From NCBI RefSeq assembly GCF_002812705.1, contig NZ_CP025030.1, forward strand, positions 2,356,001 to 2,420,000: DNA of 64,000 nt. The letters are read 5' to 3'. The notes under the pieces are model-generated. The model saw nothing but the letters and a program-made list of their open reading frames with translations, had not been told where the DNA came from and did not search any database. Shown in pieces: positions 1 to 8,998 of the stretch. This stretch comes from Achromobacter spanius (GTDB lineage: Bacteria > Pseudomonadota > Gammaproteobacteria > Burkholderiales > Burkholderiaceae_B). The position numbers were made by a program, and so were the translations under genes. Numbering within the stretch: the first letter of the stretch is position 1; every line of letters starts with the position of its first letter.

Positions 1-1
1 G

Positions 2-64
2 CAGGCCTGGCTGGACCGCTATCGTGCCGCACCGGATCAAGGGGGAACGATTGGGAGTCGTTAA
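2..64 (+). CDS. C-terminal end of an upstream gene (partial)
   Basis: An open frame runs from the window edge to a TAA at 62-64 and reads QAWLDRYRAAPDQGGTIGSR. It stops 3 bp before the next ATG, as expected for the preceding cistron of the same glycosyltransferase operon. Too little is present to name the product. Confidence 0.5.
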   Translation, partial: QAWLDRYRAAPDQGGTIGSR

Positions 65-67
65 CGC

Positions 68-1183
68 ATGAAAATATTGATGTTGGTCAGCTCCATGCAC
101 GCGGGCGGTGCCGAACGCGTCGCCGCAACGCTGGTGAATGCCTGGGCCGAACGCGGCGACACCGTCACGCTCACGCCTACCTACTCGTCCAAGGGCACCT
201 GCTTTTATCCCGTGTCGGACAAGGTCACACTCGCCTGGCTGGCCGATATCGCCGGCACGCGCGCATCGGGCGGGATGGCCGCGTTCAAGCGCCTGATGGC
301 CTTGCGCAAGCACATCCGCGACACCAAGCCCGATGTGGTCGTGTCTTTCCTGACCAACGTCAACGTGGCCGCCATCCTCGCCACGCGGGGCCTGGGCGTG
401 CCGCTTATCGTTTGCGAACGCACCAACCCCGTGGCCGAAACCACCACCGGCACGGTGTGGCGCAAGCTGCGCCGCTTGCTGTATCCGCGCGCCGACATGG
501 TGACGGTGCAGGCCGAAGACACCGCTGGCCCGTTCTCGCGTCAGGTGCCGGGCATCAAGCGCCTGGCCGTCATTCCCAACCCCTTGCCCGCGCCCCTGCT
601 CGACGCGCCGCGCGTGGCCCAGCGTGAAGACGGTGGCCCGCGTGAATTGCTGGCGATGGGCCGCCTGGTGCCCGACAAGCAGTTCGATGTGTTGATCAAT
701 GTGTTCGCACAATTGGCGCCGTCGCACCCCGACTGGAACCTGCGTATCTGGGGCGAAGGCCCCGAGCGCGCGCTGCTGGAGGCGCAGATTGAAAAGCTGG
801 GTCTGCAATCGCGCGTGAGCCTGCCGGGCCGCACCGAAGCGCCGTGGGAAGAACTCGCGCGCGGCCAGGCTTTTGTGCTGAGCTCGCTGGTGGAAGGCTT
901 TCCGAATGTCTTGCTGGAAGCCATGTCGCTGGGCCTGCCTTGCGTGGCTTTCGACTGCCCCAGCGGCCCTCGCGAAATGACGCGCGACGGCCAGGACGCC
1001 TTGCTGGTGCCCGCTGGCGACGCCAGTGCCTTGCAAGACGCCCTGCAGCGCGTCATGAGCGACCTGCTGCTGCGTCGGCAACTGGGCGTGTGCGCCGCCA
1101 CGGCCGTGCGCCAGCGTTACGCCCTGGACACGGTGCTGTCCGAATGGGATGAACTGTTCGACGCGGTGCGGGAGGGGCGATGA
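68..1183 (+). CDS. Glycosyltransferase family 4 (GT4)
   Basis: A 371-residue GT-B enzyme predicted to transfer a sugar from a nucleotide donor during surface polysaccharide or O-antigen synthesis at the cytoplasmic face. The N-terminal Rossmann half opens with MKILMLVSSMHAGGAER, the GxGGAER-type glycine loop usual for the family. The C-terminal half has the donor-binding EGFPNVLLE segment (the E-x7-E motif) near residues 278-286. The ATG follows the previous stop by 3 bp and the TGA overlaps the next ATG (ATGA at 1180), so the genes are probably translationally coupled. Donor and acceptor cannot be told from sequence. Confidence 0.9.
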   Translation: MKILMLVSSMHAGGAERVAATLVNAWAERGDTVTLTPTYSSKGTCFYPVSDKVTLAWLADIAGTRASGGMAAFKRLMALRKHIRDTKPDVVVSFLTNVNVAAILATRGLGVPLIVCERTNPVAETTTGTVWRKLRRLLYPRADMVTVQAEDTAGPFSRQVPGIKRLAVIPNPLPAPLLDAPRVAQREDGGPRELLAMGRLVPDKQFDVLINVFAQLAPSHPDWNLRIWGEGPERALLEAQIEKLGLQSRVSLPGRTEAPWEELARGQAFVLSSLVEGFPNVLLEAMSLGLPCVAFDCPSGPREMTRDGQDALLVPAGDASALQDALQRVMSDLLLRRQLGVCAATAVRQRYALDTVLSEWDELFDAVREGR

Positions 1184-2337
1184 GCACCGCCGCCTTGCGC
1201 GTTCTGCATGTCATCACGGGCCTGGGGCAGGGCGGCGCGGAATCCGTGTTGATGCGCTTGGCGACGTACCCGGAAACGGGCGTGTCGCACACCGTCGTGT
1301 CGCTGACCGATGAAGGCATCTATGGCGAGCGCTTGCGTGCCGCCGGCGTGCCCGTGCATGCCTTGGGCATGAAGCGCGGGCGCGTGAGCGCAAGCGGTTT
1401 TTTGGCGTTGCGCCGGCTGATCGCCGCTCAGCGTCCTGACGTCGTGCAGACCTGGATGTATCACGCGGACCTGATCGGCGGCCTGGCCGCACGGCTGGCG
1501 GGCGTGCGCGCGGTGGCCTGGGGCATCCGTAATTCCGGCGCGCATCTGGAACGCAGCAGCCGCTCGGCGCGCCTGGTCTTGCGCGCCTGCGCTTGGCTGT
1601 CCGGCAGCGTGCCGCGCGCCATCGTCTGCGCCGCCCAGAATGCGGCCGAACGGCACGCCGAACGCGGCTACCGCCGCGACCGCATGGTGGTGATTCCGAA
1701 CGGCTACGACCTGTCGCGTTATGCGCCCGATGCGCAAGCCCGCACGCGCATGCGCGCGCAGTGGGGACTGTCGGAAGACGCACCCGTGATCGGCAGCGTG
1801 GCCCGTTGGGATCCGCTGAAAGACCACGCCAACCTGCTGCGCGCGGTGGCCGCATTGGTGCGCGATGGCCGCGACGGCGGCTTGCGCTGCGTGCTGGTCG
1901 GGCGCGGCATGACGGCCGACAACGCCGAACTTGGCGCGCTTGTCGACAAGCTGAACCTGCGCGACCGCCTCATCCTTGCCGGCCCCAGCGACGACGTTCC
2001 CGCCGTGATGAACGGCCTGGACGTGCACGTGCTGTCCAGTTGCGCCGAGGGCTTTCCCAACGTGGTGGCCGAGGCCATGGCCTGCGGTGTTTACTGCGTG
2101 GTGACGAACGTGGGCGACGCCGCCTACATCGTCGCCGACACCGGCGTCGTCGTGCCCCCCGAGCAAGCCGAGGCGCTGGCGCGCGGCATCGAGACCGCCT
2201 TGTGCGACGTGGCTGCGCGCGGCCACGGACGCGCGGGCGAGGCGGGCCGCGCGCGCGTGTTGGAAAACTTTGATCTGGCGCGCATGGTGCAGCATTACCT
2301 CACCGTATGGCGCCGCATTGCCGGAGACCAGGCATGA
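1180..2337 (+). CDS. Glycosyltransferase family 4 (GT4)
   Basis: A 385-residue GT-B glycosyltransferase, the second of three in a row. It starts LRVLHVITGLGQGGAESVL, again with the glycine-rich GGAE loop, and carries EGFPNVVAEAMACG as the E-x7-E donor site in the C-terminal domain. Start and stop both lie in ATGA overlaps with the flanking glycosyltransferases. It probably adds the next sugar in the same polysaccharide repeat unit; specificity is unknown. Confidence 0.9.
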   Translation: MSTAALRVLHVITGLGQGGAESVLMRLATYPETGVSHTVVSLTDEGIYGERLRAAGVPVHALGMKRGRVSASGFLALRRLIAAQRPDVVQTWMYHADLIGGLAARLAGVRAVAWGIRNSGAHLERSSRSARLVLRACAWLSGSVPRAIVCAAQNAAERHAERGYRRDRMVVIPNGYDLSRYAPDAQARTRMRAQWGLSEDAPVIGSVARWDPLKDHANLLRAVAALVRDGRDGGLRCVLVGRGMTADNAELGALVDKLNLRDRLILAGPSDDVPAVMNGLDVHVLSSCAEGFPNVVAEAMACGVYCVVTNVGDAAYIVADTGVVVPPEQAEALARGIETALCDVAARGHGRAGEAGRARVLENFDLARMVQHYLTVWRRIAGDQA

Positions 2338-3461
2338 GCCGTCGCCTGATGTTCGTCGTCAACAATCCCGCGTTCTTCATGTCGCATCGCGTGCCGGTGG
2401 CGCTGGCCGCGCAGCAAGCGGGCTATGACGTGCATGTGGCCACGATGGATGGCCCCGCCGTGGCCGACATCCAGGCGCTGGGCATGACCCATCACGCCAT
2501 TCCCATGACGCGCAGCGGCAAGCATCCCTTGCAGGAACTGGGCACGCTGCTGGCGCTGGTGCGCCTGTTCCGCCGCGTGCGTCCGGACGTGGTGCACCTG
2601 GTCACGATCAAGCCCGTGCTGTATGGCGGCATTGCCGCGCGCATTGCCCGCGTGCCGGGCATGGTGGCGGCAATTTCCGGCCTGGGCTTCGTGTTCCTGT
2701 CCAATTCCCTGAAGATGCGGCTGGTGCGCGCCGTGGTGGCGCGCCTGTACCGCGTGGCGCTGGGTCATCCGAACAGCCGCGTGATTTTCCAGAACGCCAA
2801 TGACCGCGACCTGCTCAAGTCACTGGGGGCCGTGCGCGATGAACAGGTCGTCATGATTCGCGGCGCGGGGGTCGACCTGGATGCCTATCGCGCGTCGCCC
2901 GAACCGCCTGCGCCGCCTGTCGTGGTCACCATGGTGGCGCGCCTGTTGCGCGACAAGGGCGTGCGCGAATTCGTCGAGGCGGCGGCCCTGCTGCGCGCGC
3001 GTGGCGTGCCGGTGACCATGCAACTGGTGGGCGGGCTGGATGCGGGCAACCCCGCGTCCGCCACGCAGGACGAGGTGGACGCCTGGCAGCGCGACGGCGC
3101 CGTGCAGGCCTTGGGCGAACGCTCGGACATTGCCGATCTGTACGCGGCGAGCCATATCGCCGTGCTGCCGTCGTATCGCGAGGGTTTGCCGAAATCGTTG
3201 ATCGAGGCCGCGGCGTGCGGGCGCGCGGTGGTGACGACCGATGTGCCGGGCTGCCGCGACGCCATCGAACCCGGCCAGACCGGGCTGCTGGTGCCGGTGC
3301 GCGACGCGCAGTCGCTGGCGGACGCCATCGCGCGCCTGGCCGAGGACGCCGCCTTGCGCCAGCGCATGGGCGCGGCGGGGCGTGCACTGGCCGAGAGCGA
3401 ATTCGACATCAAGCGGGTTGCCCGCATCCATGTCGAGCTGTACGACGCCCTGGGTGCTTGA
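2334..3461 (+). CDS. Glycosyltransferase family 4 (GT4), PglA/WbpH-like
   Basis: A 375-residue glycosyltransferase. The start at 2334 is chosen because it forms an ATGA overlap with the preceding stop and gives MSRRLMFVVNNPAFFMSHR, a normal GT4 N-terminus; an ATG 27 bp upstream would lengthen the overlap for no gain. The segment HLVTIKPVLYGGIAAR followed by ISGLGFVF resembles O-antigen and capsule GT4 enzymes that work on undecaprenyl-linked intermediates. The donor motif is REGLPKSLIEAAACG. It is the last gene of the operon and is followed by a short tandem repeat and the convergent pgi. Confidence 0.88.
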   Translation: MSRRLMFVVNNPAFFMSHRVPVALAAQQAGYDVHVATMDGPAVADIQALGMTHHAIPMTRSGKHPLQELGTLLALVRLFRRVRPDVVHLVTIKPVLYGGIAARIARVPGMVAAISGLGFVFLSNSLKMRLVRAVVARLYRVALGHPNSRVIFQNANDRDLLKSLGAVRDEQVVMIRGAGVDLDAYRASPEPPAPPVVVTMVARLLRDKGVREFVEAAALLRARGVPVTMQLVGGLDAGNPASATQDEVDAWQRDGAVQALGERSDIADLYAASHIAVLPSYREGLPKSLIEAAACGRAVVTTDVPGCRDAIEPGQTGLLVPVRDAQSLADAIARLAEDAALRQRMGAAGRALAESEFDIKRVARIHVELYDALGA

Positions 3462-3462
3462 T

Positions 3463-3492
3463 CGGCTGATACGGCTGATACGGCTGATACGG
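3463..3492. repeat. Three perfect copies of a 9-bp tandem repeat
   Basis: GGCTGATAC occurs three times head to tail at 3464-3490, directly after the glycosyltransferase stop, and then degenerates (GGCGAATTC, GGCGGGTTC). It lies in the 71-bp gap between two convergent genes and has no recognisable terminator. Slippage is the likely origin. Confidence 0.8.
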
Positions 3493-3532
3493 CGAATTCG
3501 GCGGGTTCGGATTCAGGATTGATTGAGCCCGC

Positions 3533-5086
3533 CTAGCGCCCGCGCGCGATCGCGTCGATCCAGAAACGGGTGGATGGGTCTTGCTGGCTGGTCTGCGGCG
3601 CATCCAGCTCGCGCATGATGTTCTTGGCCAGCGCCTTGCCGAATTCCACGCCCCATTGGTCAAACGGGTTGATGCCCCAGATCACGCCTTGCGCGAACAC
3701 CTTGTGTTCGTACAAGGCCAGCAGCGCGCCCAGGGTATAGGCCTCCAGGCGCGGCAGCACGATCAGCGACGACGGACGGCCGCCCGGATGAACGCGGTGC
3801 TGCGCAAGCAGCCGCGCGCGCGCCGGATCGCTTTCCGTGGCCGAGGTTTCGGCCAGCGCCTCGTCGAAGGACTTGCCCCGCAGCAGCGCCGAACGCTGCG
3901 CCAGGCAGTTGGCAATCAGCAGTTCATGGTGACGCGCATAGGCGTGGTCGGGCTGCTCGCAAAGAATGAAGTCCACCGGCGCGCCCATGGCGTCCTGGTG
4001 CAGCCATTGAAAGAACGTGTGCTGACAGTCGGTGCCGGCCATGCCCCAAACGGAGGGGCCGGTCGGCACGCCGACAGGGCTGCCGTCTTCAGTGGCGACC
4101 TTGCCCAGTGATTCCATTTCCAACTGCTGCGCCCAGGGCACCAAGTGAACCAGCCGCGAGTCGTAAGGCGCAATCACCAGCGAGTCATAGCCCAGCACGC
4201 TGCGGTTGACCACACCGGCCAGCGCCAGTTGCAGCGGCGCGTTCTCCGCGTTGGGGGCGGTGCGGAAATGTTCATCCATGGCCGCGGCGCCCGCCAGCAA
4301 CTGATCAAATGCATCGTTGCCCAACGCCAGCGCAATCGGCAGGCCGATGGCGGACCATAGCGAATAACGGCCGCCCACCCAGTCCCAGATCTGGAAGATG
4401 TGGTCGGGCAAGATGCCCAGGTTGAGCGCGGCTTCCACGTTGGAGGTAATCGCCACCACTTGCTTGATGGGGTCGGCCACGCCGGCGTCGCGCAGCCAGT
4501 TCATCGCCACTTCCGCATTGGCCAGCGGCTCGGTCGTGGTGAACGATTTGGACGCGACGATGACCAGCGTGTCGTGCGGATCCAGCCGGCTCATGGCGTC
4601 GGCGACGGAATGCGAATCCACGTTCGACGCAAAGCGCACTTCGCGCCGCGCGCCGCCATGGCGCAGCGCACGGCTTACCAGGCGTGGCCCCCAATCGCTG
4701 CCGCCGATGCCCAGGTGCAGCACGTAGCCGTAGCGGTCGGCGCGGTCGGCCTCGCGCACGAATTCGCGCAAGCGATCCCGTTCGGCCTGCACGGCGTTGG
4801 CAACCGCGGCGGGCGGTTCGGCCGCGCGCAAGGCGGTGTGCCAGGCGGCGCGCCCTTCGGTCCAGTTGGCGTGGCCGCCGTCAAACAGCGTGGCGCGGGC
4901 GGCGTCAAACTGCTGCTGGGCCAGCAGCGCTTCAGACGCTGCGTGCAAGGCGGGCGAGTGTGCCTGGGTGCTTAGATCCAGGCGCAGGCCCGGTGCGGTG
5001 ATCACCCTGAGTTGCTCGCCGCGCAGGGGCGCGGCTTTGGCTGCCGCGGTGAATGGTTGCCAGGCTGGGCTGTTCGGTAGCGACAT
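3533..5086 (-). CDS. pgi: Glucose-6-phosphate isomerase
   Basis: Interconverts glucose-6-phosphate and fructose-6-phosphate in the cytoplasm. The 517-residue protein has the family blocks in order: LHLGIGGSDWGPRLV, VIVASKSFTTTEP, QQLEMESLGK, GTDCQHTFFQWLHQ (the catalytic His region) and GVEFGKALAKNI near the C-terminus. The start MSLPNSPAW at 5086 is preferred because it lies 7 bp after the stop of the upstream mutase gene; longer in-frame extensions run into that gene and look unlike protein. It is somewhat shorter than the E. coli enzyme (549). The gene is cotranscribed with the phosphohexomutase and together they channel hexose phosphates to sugar nucleotides. Confidence 0.95.
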   Translation of the reverse strand: MSLPNSPAWQPFTAAAKAAPLRGEQLRVITAPGLRLDLSTQAHSPALHAASEALLAQQQFDAARATLFDGGHANWTEGRAAWHTALRAAEPPAAVANAVQAERDRLREFVREADRADRYGYVLHLGIGGSDWGPRLVSRALRHGGARREVRFASNVDSHSVADAMSRLDPHDTLVIVASKSFTTTEPLANAEVAMNWLRDAGVADPIKQVVAITSNVEAALNLGILPDHIFQIWDWVGGRYSLWSAIGLPIALALGNDAFDQLLAGAAAMDEHFRTAPNAENAPLQLALAGVVNRSVLGYDSLVIAPYDSRLVHLVPWAQQLEMESLGKVATEDGSPVGVPTGPSVWGMAGTDCQHTFFQWLHQDAMGAPVDFILCEQPDHAYARHHELLIANCLAQRSALLRGKSFDEALAETSATESDPARARLLAQHRVHPGGRPSSLIVLPRLEAYTLGALLALYEHKVFAQGVIWGINPFDQWGVEFGKALAKNIMRELDAPQTSQQDPSTRFWIDAIARGR

Positions 5087-5093
5087 GAGCGGG

Positions 5094-6488
5094 TCAGAAC
5101 GGCAGTTTGGCTTCTGGCGCAAGCTTGCCCAATTCGCGGCGGAAGTCGGCCTGGATGCGTTGCAGCGCCTCGGCGCTCTCGGCTTCAAAGCGCAGCACCA
5201 CCACGGGCGTGGTGTTCGATGGGCGGGCCAATCCAAAGCCGTCGGCGTATTCGGCGCGCACGCCGTCGATGGTGATGACACGCTTGGCGTCGGTGAACTG
5301 CCCCTGTTCCTGCAAAGCCTTCACCAGCATGAACGGCTGGCCTTCTTCCATCTCCAGCTTCAGTTCGGGCGTGGAGACGTCTTGCGGCAGGGCTTCCAGG
5401 GGAGCGCAGGCGTCGGCGTCGCGCGACACGATTTCCAGCAGGCGCGCGCCGGTGTACAGGCCATCGTCAAAGCCGTACCAGCGTTCCTTGAAGAAAATGT
5501 GGCCGCTCATTTCGCCGGCCAGGGGCGCGCCGGTTTCGGCCAGCTTGGCCTTGACCAGCGAATGGCCTGTTTTCCACATCAGCGGCACACCGCCCGCGGC
5601 TTGCACGGACAGGCCCACGTGGCGGCTGCACTTGACGTCGTAGATGATGGTGGCGCCGGGGTTGCGGTCCAGCACGTCGCGCGCGAACAGCACCAGTTGG
5701 CGGTCGGGCCAGATGATCTGGCCCGATTTCGTGACCACGCCCAGGCGGTCGCCGTCACCGTCGAACGCCAGGCCCAGTTCGCAGTCGGTCTCGGCCACGC
5801 ACTTGATGAGGTCTTGCAGGTTCTTGGGTTCGGCGGGGTCGGGGTGGTGGTTGGGGAACGTGCCGTCCACCTCGCAGAACAGTTCTGTGACTTCGCAGCC
5901 CAGCGCGCGGAACAGTTGCGGGGCCACCGCGCCGGCAACGCCGTTGCCGCAGTCGATCGCGATTTTCATGGGGCGGGCCAGCTTCACGCCGGAGGCCACG
6001 CGCGCGATATAGGCGGCGACCAGGTCCAGTTGGCGGCGCACGCCGGGGCGTTCGGCCGGGGCCGGGCTCGCGCCATTCATGGCGGCGCCCAGGGCCAGCA
6101 CGTCTTCGCCATACAGGGCGCGGCCGCCCATCATCATCTTGAAGCCGTTGTACTTGGGCGGGTTGTGGCTGCCGGTGATGGCCACGCCGGACCCCGTCTG
6201 CATGATGTTCGCGGCAAAGTACACCAGCGGCGTCGGCACCATGCCCACATCCAGCGTGTCCACCCCGCCTTCCTGCATGCCTTCCTGCAAGGCGTCCGAC
6301 AGCATTTCGCTGCTCAGGCGGCCGTCGCGGCCCACCACCAGGGTCTGCACGCCTTCGTCACGCGCGCGCGCGGCCAATGCCACGCCCAAGGCGCGCGCAA
6401 ACGTCGCGTCGATCAGGTCCGGCACCGTGCCGCGTATGTCATAAGCCTTGAAGACAGAAGCGGGAAATTGCGTGTTGTTATTACCCAC
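5094..6488 (-). CDS. Phosphomannomutase/phosphoglucomutase (AlgC/ManB family)
   Basis: A cytosolic alpha-D-phosphohexomutase moving phosphate between C1 and C6 of mannose or glucose. It has 464 residues with all four domains: KAYDIRG at 14-20, the phosphoserine loop TGSHNPPKYNGFK with Ser107, the Mg2+ loop DGDGDRLG at 243-250, and the sugar-binding loop GEMSGH at 325-330. The start is GTG at 6488, preceded by AAGGA at good spacing. The dual activity is inferred from AlgC of Pseudomonas. It probably supplies GDP-mannose and UDP-glucose precursors for the adjacent glycosyltransferases. Confidence 0.93.
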   Translation of the reverse strand: MGNNNTQFPASVFKAYDIRGTVPDLIDATFARALGVALAARARDEGVQTLVVGRDGRLSSEMLSDALQEGMQEGGVDTLDVGMVPTPLVYFAANIMQTGSGVAITGSHNPPKYNGFKMMMGGRALYGEDVLALGAAMNGASPAPAERPGVRRQLDLVAAYIARVASGVKLARPMKIAIDCGNGVAGAVAPQLFRALGCEVTELFCEVDGTFPNHHPDPAEPKNLQDLIKCVAETDCELGLAFDGDGDRLGVVTKSGQIIWPDRQLVLFARDVLDRNPGATIIYDVKCSRHVGLSVQAAGGVPLMWKTGHSLVKAKLAETGAPLAGEMSGHIFFKERWYGFDDGLYTGARLLEIVSRDADACAPLEALPQDVSTPELKLEMEEGQPFMLVKALQEQGQFTDAKRVITIDGVRAEYADGFGLARPSNTTPVVVLRFEAESAEALQRIQADFRRELGKLAPEAKLPF

Positions 6489-6807
6489 GACGATTCCTTG
6501 AGTAGGGAGTTGCAGCGCCAGTGCCGACGGGGCTAGTGGTAAACCCGCATGTCAGAACCCGGCTGGGTTAAGCATCAAAAGTGAATTATCCCCCATTGGC
6601 GCATGGCCCTCATCCGACGGGAGCAGTAGGACGTCTTAGGGGTGGCGCCCGCCCTGGATTGGTGCGTAGCGCGTGGCGTGCCGCCTTGATCCGGTGCGCT
6701 TCGGAAGAGGGGACGGAGCCGCTCCGGGGCGCGCGCGCATGGCACACAATTTGCTCGTCATCCGAAGGTGATACGCTTGCGCTGCAAGCAGAATGACAGG
6801 AGGGGCC
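6489..6807. other. Intergenic region between divergent genes
   Basis: 319 bp without a convincing gene. It should hold the promoter of the leftward pgm-pgi operon and that of the rightward biotin-carboxylase-like gene. A possible rightward promoter (TTGCTC near 6750 with GATACG about 17 bp on) is weak. No repeat or RNA structure stands out. Confidence 0.5.
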
Positions 6808-7437
6808 ATGGGTGCCAAAGTTTCCACTGTGATGTCATCGGGGCGCGCCACCAGCCGGCGCGGTCCTCCCACGGACTACGCCGGTCCGGGCGCTGGCCAG
6901 GAACGCCGGCTTGATATCCATGTATTCGTATCCGAGTCGGGCGAATTGGTCGCTGGCCGTGCGTGGGAACGCTGCGTCTGGCGCGAGGCCCGTGTGTTGA
7001 TCGCCGAATGTCCCGCTCCGCATCTGCCGGCTTCCATCGAGGCCGCCTTGCGTGGCGTCGCCACCGAGGTCGCGCGCGACCGCAACTGGCAAGGTACGGG
7101 GGCCGTGGCCTTTTCCCTGGACGACCGCAGCGGCGTATTCCGCGTGATCAGCGCCGACGTGCAGCCGCATGCCGGTGCCATCCCGGCCAGCCCCGACGCC
7201 CTGGGCGCCCACGCCTTGGAAATGCGCATCGACGGCTGCGTCGACCGCCGCCTGCCTTGCACCCGGCTGCTGGTGTACGGCGCCACGCGCGGCGAAGCGT
7301 TGCGCCGTGCCTACCGCGCGCTGTCCGAAATGCCCGGCCCGGCCGGCATCGACCGCGCTTTCCTGATGAATCGCATCGCCTCCCGGGCTTACTGCTCGGG
7401 CCTGACCGGCACCCGACTCGACCAGGCCGTCGGCTAG
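6808..7437 (+). CDS. Degenerate biotin-carboxylase-like protein, catalytic residues missing
   Basis: A 209-residue protein that aligns, from memory of AccC, with the last third of biotin carboxylase. Residues 34-123 match the end of the ATP-grasp fold (RRLDIHVF, then ECPAPHLP, then QGTGAVAFSL). Residues 135-192 match the C-terminal domain (HALEMRIDG, then TRLLVYGATRGEALRRAYRAL). The residues that bind metal and ATP in AccC are replaced: E276 corresponds to Ala101, E288 to Ser115, N290 to Asp117, and the HQK lysine to Val63. The N-terminal biotin carboxylase domain and most of the ATP-grasp fold are absent. The start at 6808 is chosen over an in-frame ATG at 6793 because CAGGAGGGG sits 4-5 bp before it. 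Catalysis is unlikely; a scaffold or regulatory role is inference. Confidence 0.7.
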   Translation: MGAKVSTVMSSGRATSRRGPPTDYAGPGAGQERRLDIHVFVSESGELVAGRAWERCVWREARVLIAECPAPHLPASIEAALRGVATEVARDRNWQGTGAVAFSLDDRSGVFRVISADVQPHAGAIPASPDALGAHALEMRIDGCVDRRLPCTRLLVYGATRGEALRRAYRALSEMPGPAGIDRAFLMNRIASRAYCSGLTGTRLDQAVG

Positions 7438-7469
7438 CGCGGCGCTTTTAGCCCGCGCGATTCCGCCCC

Positions 7470-7475
7470 TACAAT
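7470..7475 (+). promoter_or_regulatory. Possible -10 box upstream of the FAD oxidoreductase
   Basis: TACAAT lies 60 bp before the ATG of the next gene in a short gap. The matching -35 region (TTTAGC) is poor, so this is a weak call. Confidence 0.35.
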
Positions 7476-7535
7476 AGCTCGCACATCCCTATCCCCAAGC
7501 CTGGGCGCGTCCCAGGCCATTTCTGTGCGGCGCCT

Positions 7536-8951
7536 ATGACATTGCTGAGCGATCTACAGTCCCTCCTGGGCTTTTCCCATGTGCTGACCGGCGAGGACGC
7601 CGCGTCTTATGTGCTGGACTGGCGCCGCCGTTACCGAGGGTCGGCGCTGGCGGTGATACGGCCGGGTTCCACGCAGGAAGTGGCCGACGCCGTGAAGCTC
7701 TGCCTGCACCATGGCGTGCCGGTGGTGCCGCAAGGAGGCAACACGGGCCTGTGCGGTGGCGCCACGCCCGACGACACCGGCCGCGCCATCGTGCTGTCCA
7801 CGGCCCGCCTGACTGCGGTGCGCAACCTCGACACCGACAACGACACCATCACTGTGGAAGCCGGCTGCATCCTGCAAGCGGTGCAAGAAGCCGCCGCGGG
7901 CGCCAACCGCCTGTTCCCCCTGAGCCTGGCCGCCGAAGGCAGTTGCACCATAGGCGGCAACCTGGCCACCAATGCCGGCGGCACGCAGGTGCTGCGTTAC
8001 GGCAACACGCGCGACCTGACGCTGGGCCTGGAAGTGGTGACGGCCGAAGGCGAGATCTGGGACGGGCTGCGCGGCCTGCGCAAGGACAACACCGGCTACG
8101 ACCTGCGCGACCTGTACATCGGCAGCGAAGGCACACTGGGCATCATCACCGCCGCCACCTTGAAACTGTTTCCACGGCCGGTTGCTTCCTGCACCGCGTT
8201 GTTGACGCTGGACACCATCGATCAGGCCGTGGAAGTGCTGTCACGCGCGCGCGCTGGCTTCGGCGCGGCGCTGACAGGTTTCGAACTCATGAGCAACGCC
8301 TGCCTGCAAGGGGTGGTACGCCTGTTCCCGCAACAGCGCCTGCCGTTTGAGGGCGACTCCGCCGAATCCCCCTGGTTCGCGCTGCTGGAACTGTCCGATA
8401 GCGAAAGCGAAGCGCACGCGCGTGACCGCTTTGAAGCCGTGCTGGGCGAGGCCATCGACGCCGGCCTGATTCACGACGCCGCCATTGCCGCCAATGTGTC
8501 GCAGAGCAAGGCGCTGTGGCATCTGCGCGAAAGCATTCCGCTGGCCGAAGCCGAGCTGGGCAAGTCGGTCAAGCACGACGTGTCCATTCCGATTTCGTCC
8601 ATCGCCGGCTTCGTGCACAAGACCAATGCCTTGTTGCAGGCGCGCTTTCCGGGCGTGCGCCACGTCATCTTCGGCCATCTGGGCGATGGCAACCTGCATT
8701 ACAACGTGGCCAACGCGCCCGGCCAGACCGAAGCCGAACTGCTGGCGCTGCAAAGCGAGATCTATGGCGTGGTGCACGACAGCGTGCATGCGCACCAGGG
8801 TTCCATCAGTGCCGAGCACGGGGTGGGGCAGCTCAAGCGCGACGAGTTGCCGCGCTACAAAAGCCCGGTGGAATTGGCGCTGATGCACCGGATCAAGCGC
8901 GCGCTGGATCCGCAAGGGCTGATGAACCCGGGCAAGGTGCTGCAAGCCTAG
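7536..8951 (+). CDS. FAD-binding oxidoreductase, GlcD/D-2-hydroxyacid dehydrogenase type
   Basis: A 471-residue flavoprotein of the PCMH/VAO fold that oxidises a D-2-hydroxy acid such as D-lactate, glycolate or D-2-hydroxyglutarate and passes electrons to the respiratory chain or an electron-transfer flavoprotein. The FAD pyrophosphate loop is VPQGGNTGLCGG at about 63-74, with GGNLATNAGG and YIGSEGTLGI further on. The C-terminal FAD-oxidase cap ends with AEHGVGQLKR and LDPQGLMNPGKVL, both hallmarks of the family. The length matches single-subunit D-2-hydroxyglutarate dehydrogenase-like enzymes. The exact substrate cannot be fixed. Confidence 0.9.
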   Translation: MTLLSDLQSLLGFSHVLTGEDAASYVLDWRRRYRGSALAVIRPGSTQEVADAVKLCLHHGVPVVPQGGNTGLCGGATPDDTGRAIVLSTARLTAVRNLDTDNDTITVEAGCILQAVQEAAAGANRLFPLSLAAEGSCTIGGNLATNAGGTQVLRYGNTRDLTLGLEVVTAEGEIWDGLRGLRKDNTGYDLRDLYIGSEGTLGIITAATLKLFPRPVASCTALLTLDTIDQAVEVLSRARAGFGAALTGFELMSNACLQGVVRLFPQQRLPFEGDSAESPWFALLELSDSESEAHARDRFEAVLGEAIDAGLIHDAAIAANVSQSKALWHLRESIPLAEAELGKSVKHDVSIPISSIAGFVHKTNALLQARFPGVRHVIFGHLGDGNLHYNVANAPGQTEAELLALQSEIYGVVHDSVHAHQGSISAEHGVGQLKRDELPRYKSPVELALMHRIKRALDPQGLMNPGKVLQA

Positions 8952-8998
8952 CGCGTGCCGGCGCCGGACTCGCGTTCAATCCACACGGAGCGTCAACC

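Noticed and set aside
5087..5281. N-terminal extension of pgi by 65 codons
   Set aside because: It lies within the end of the upstream mutase gene in another frame and looks unlike PGI.
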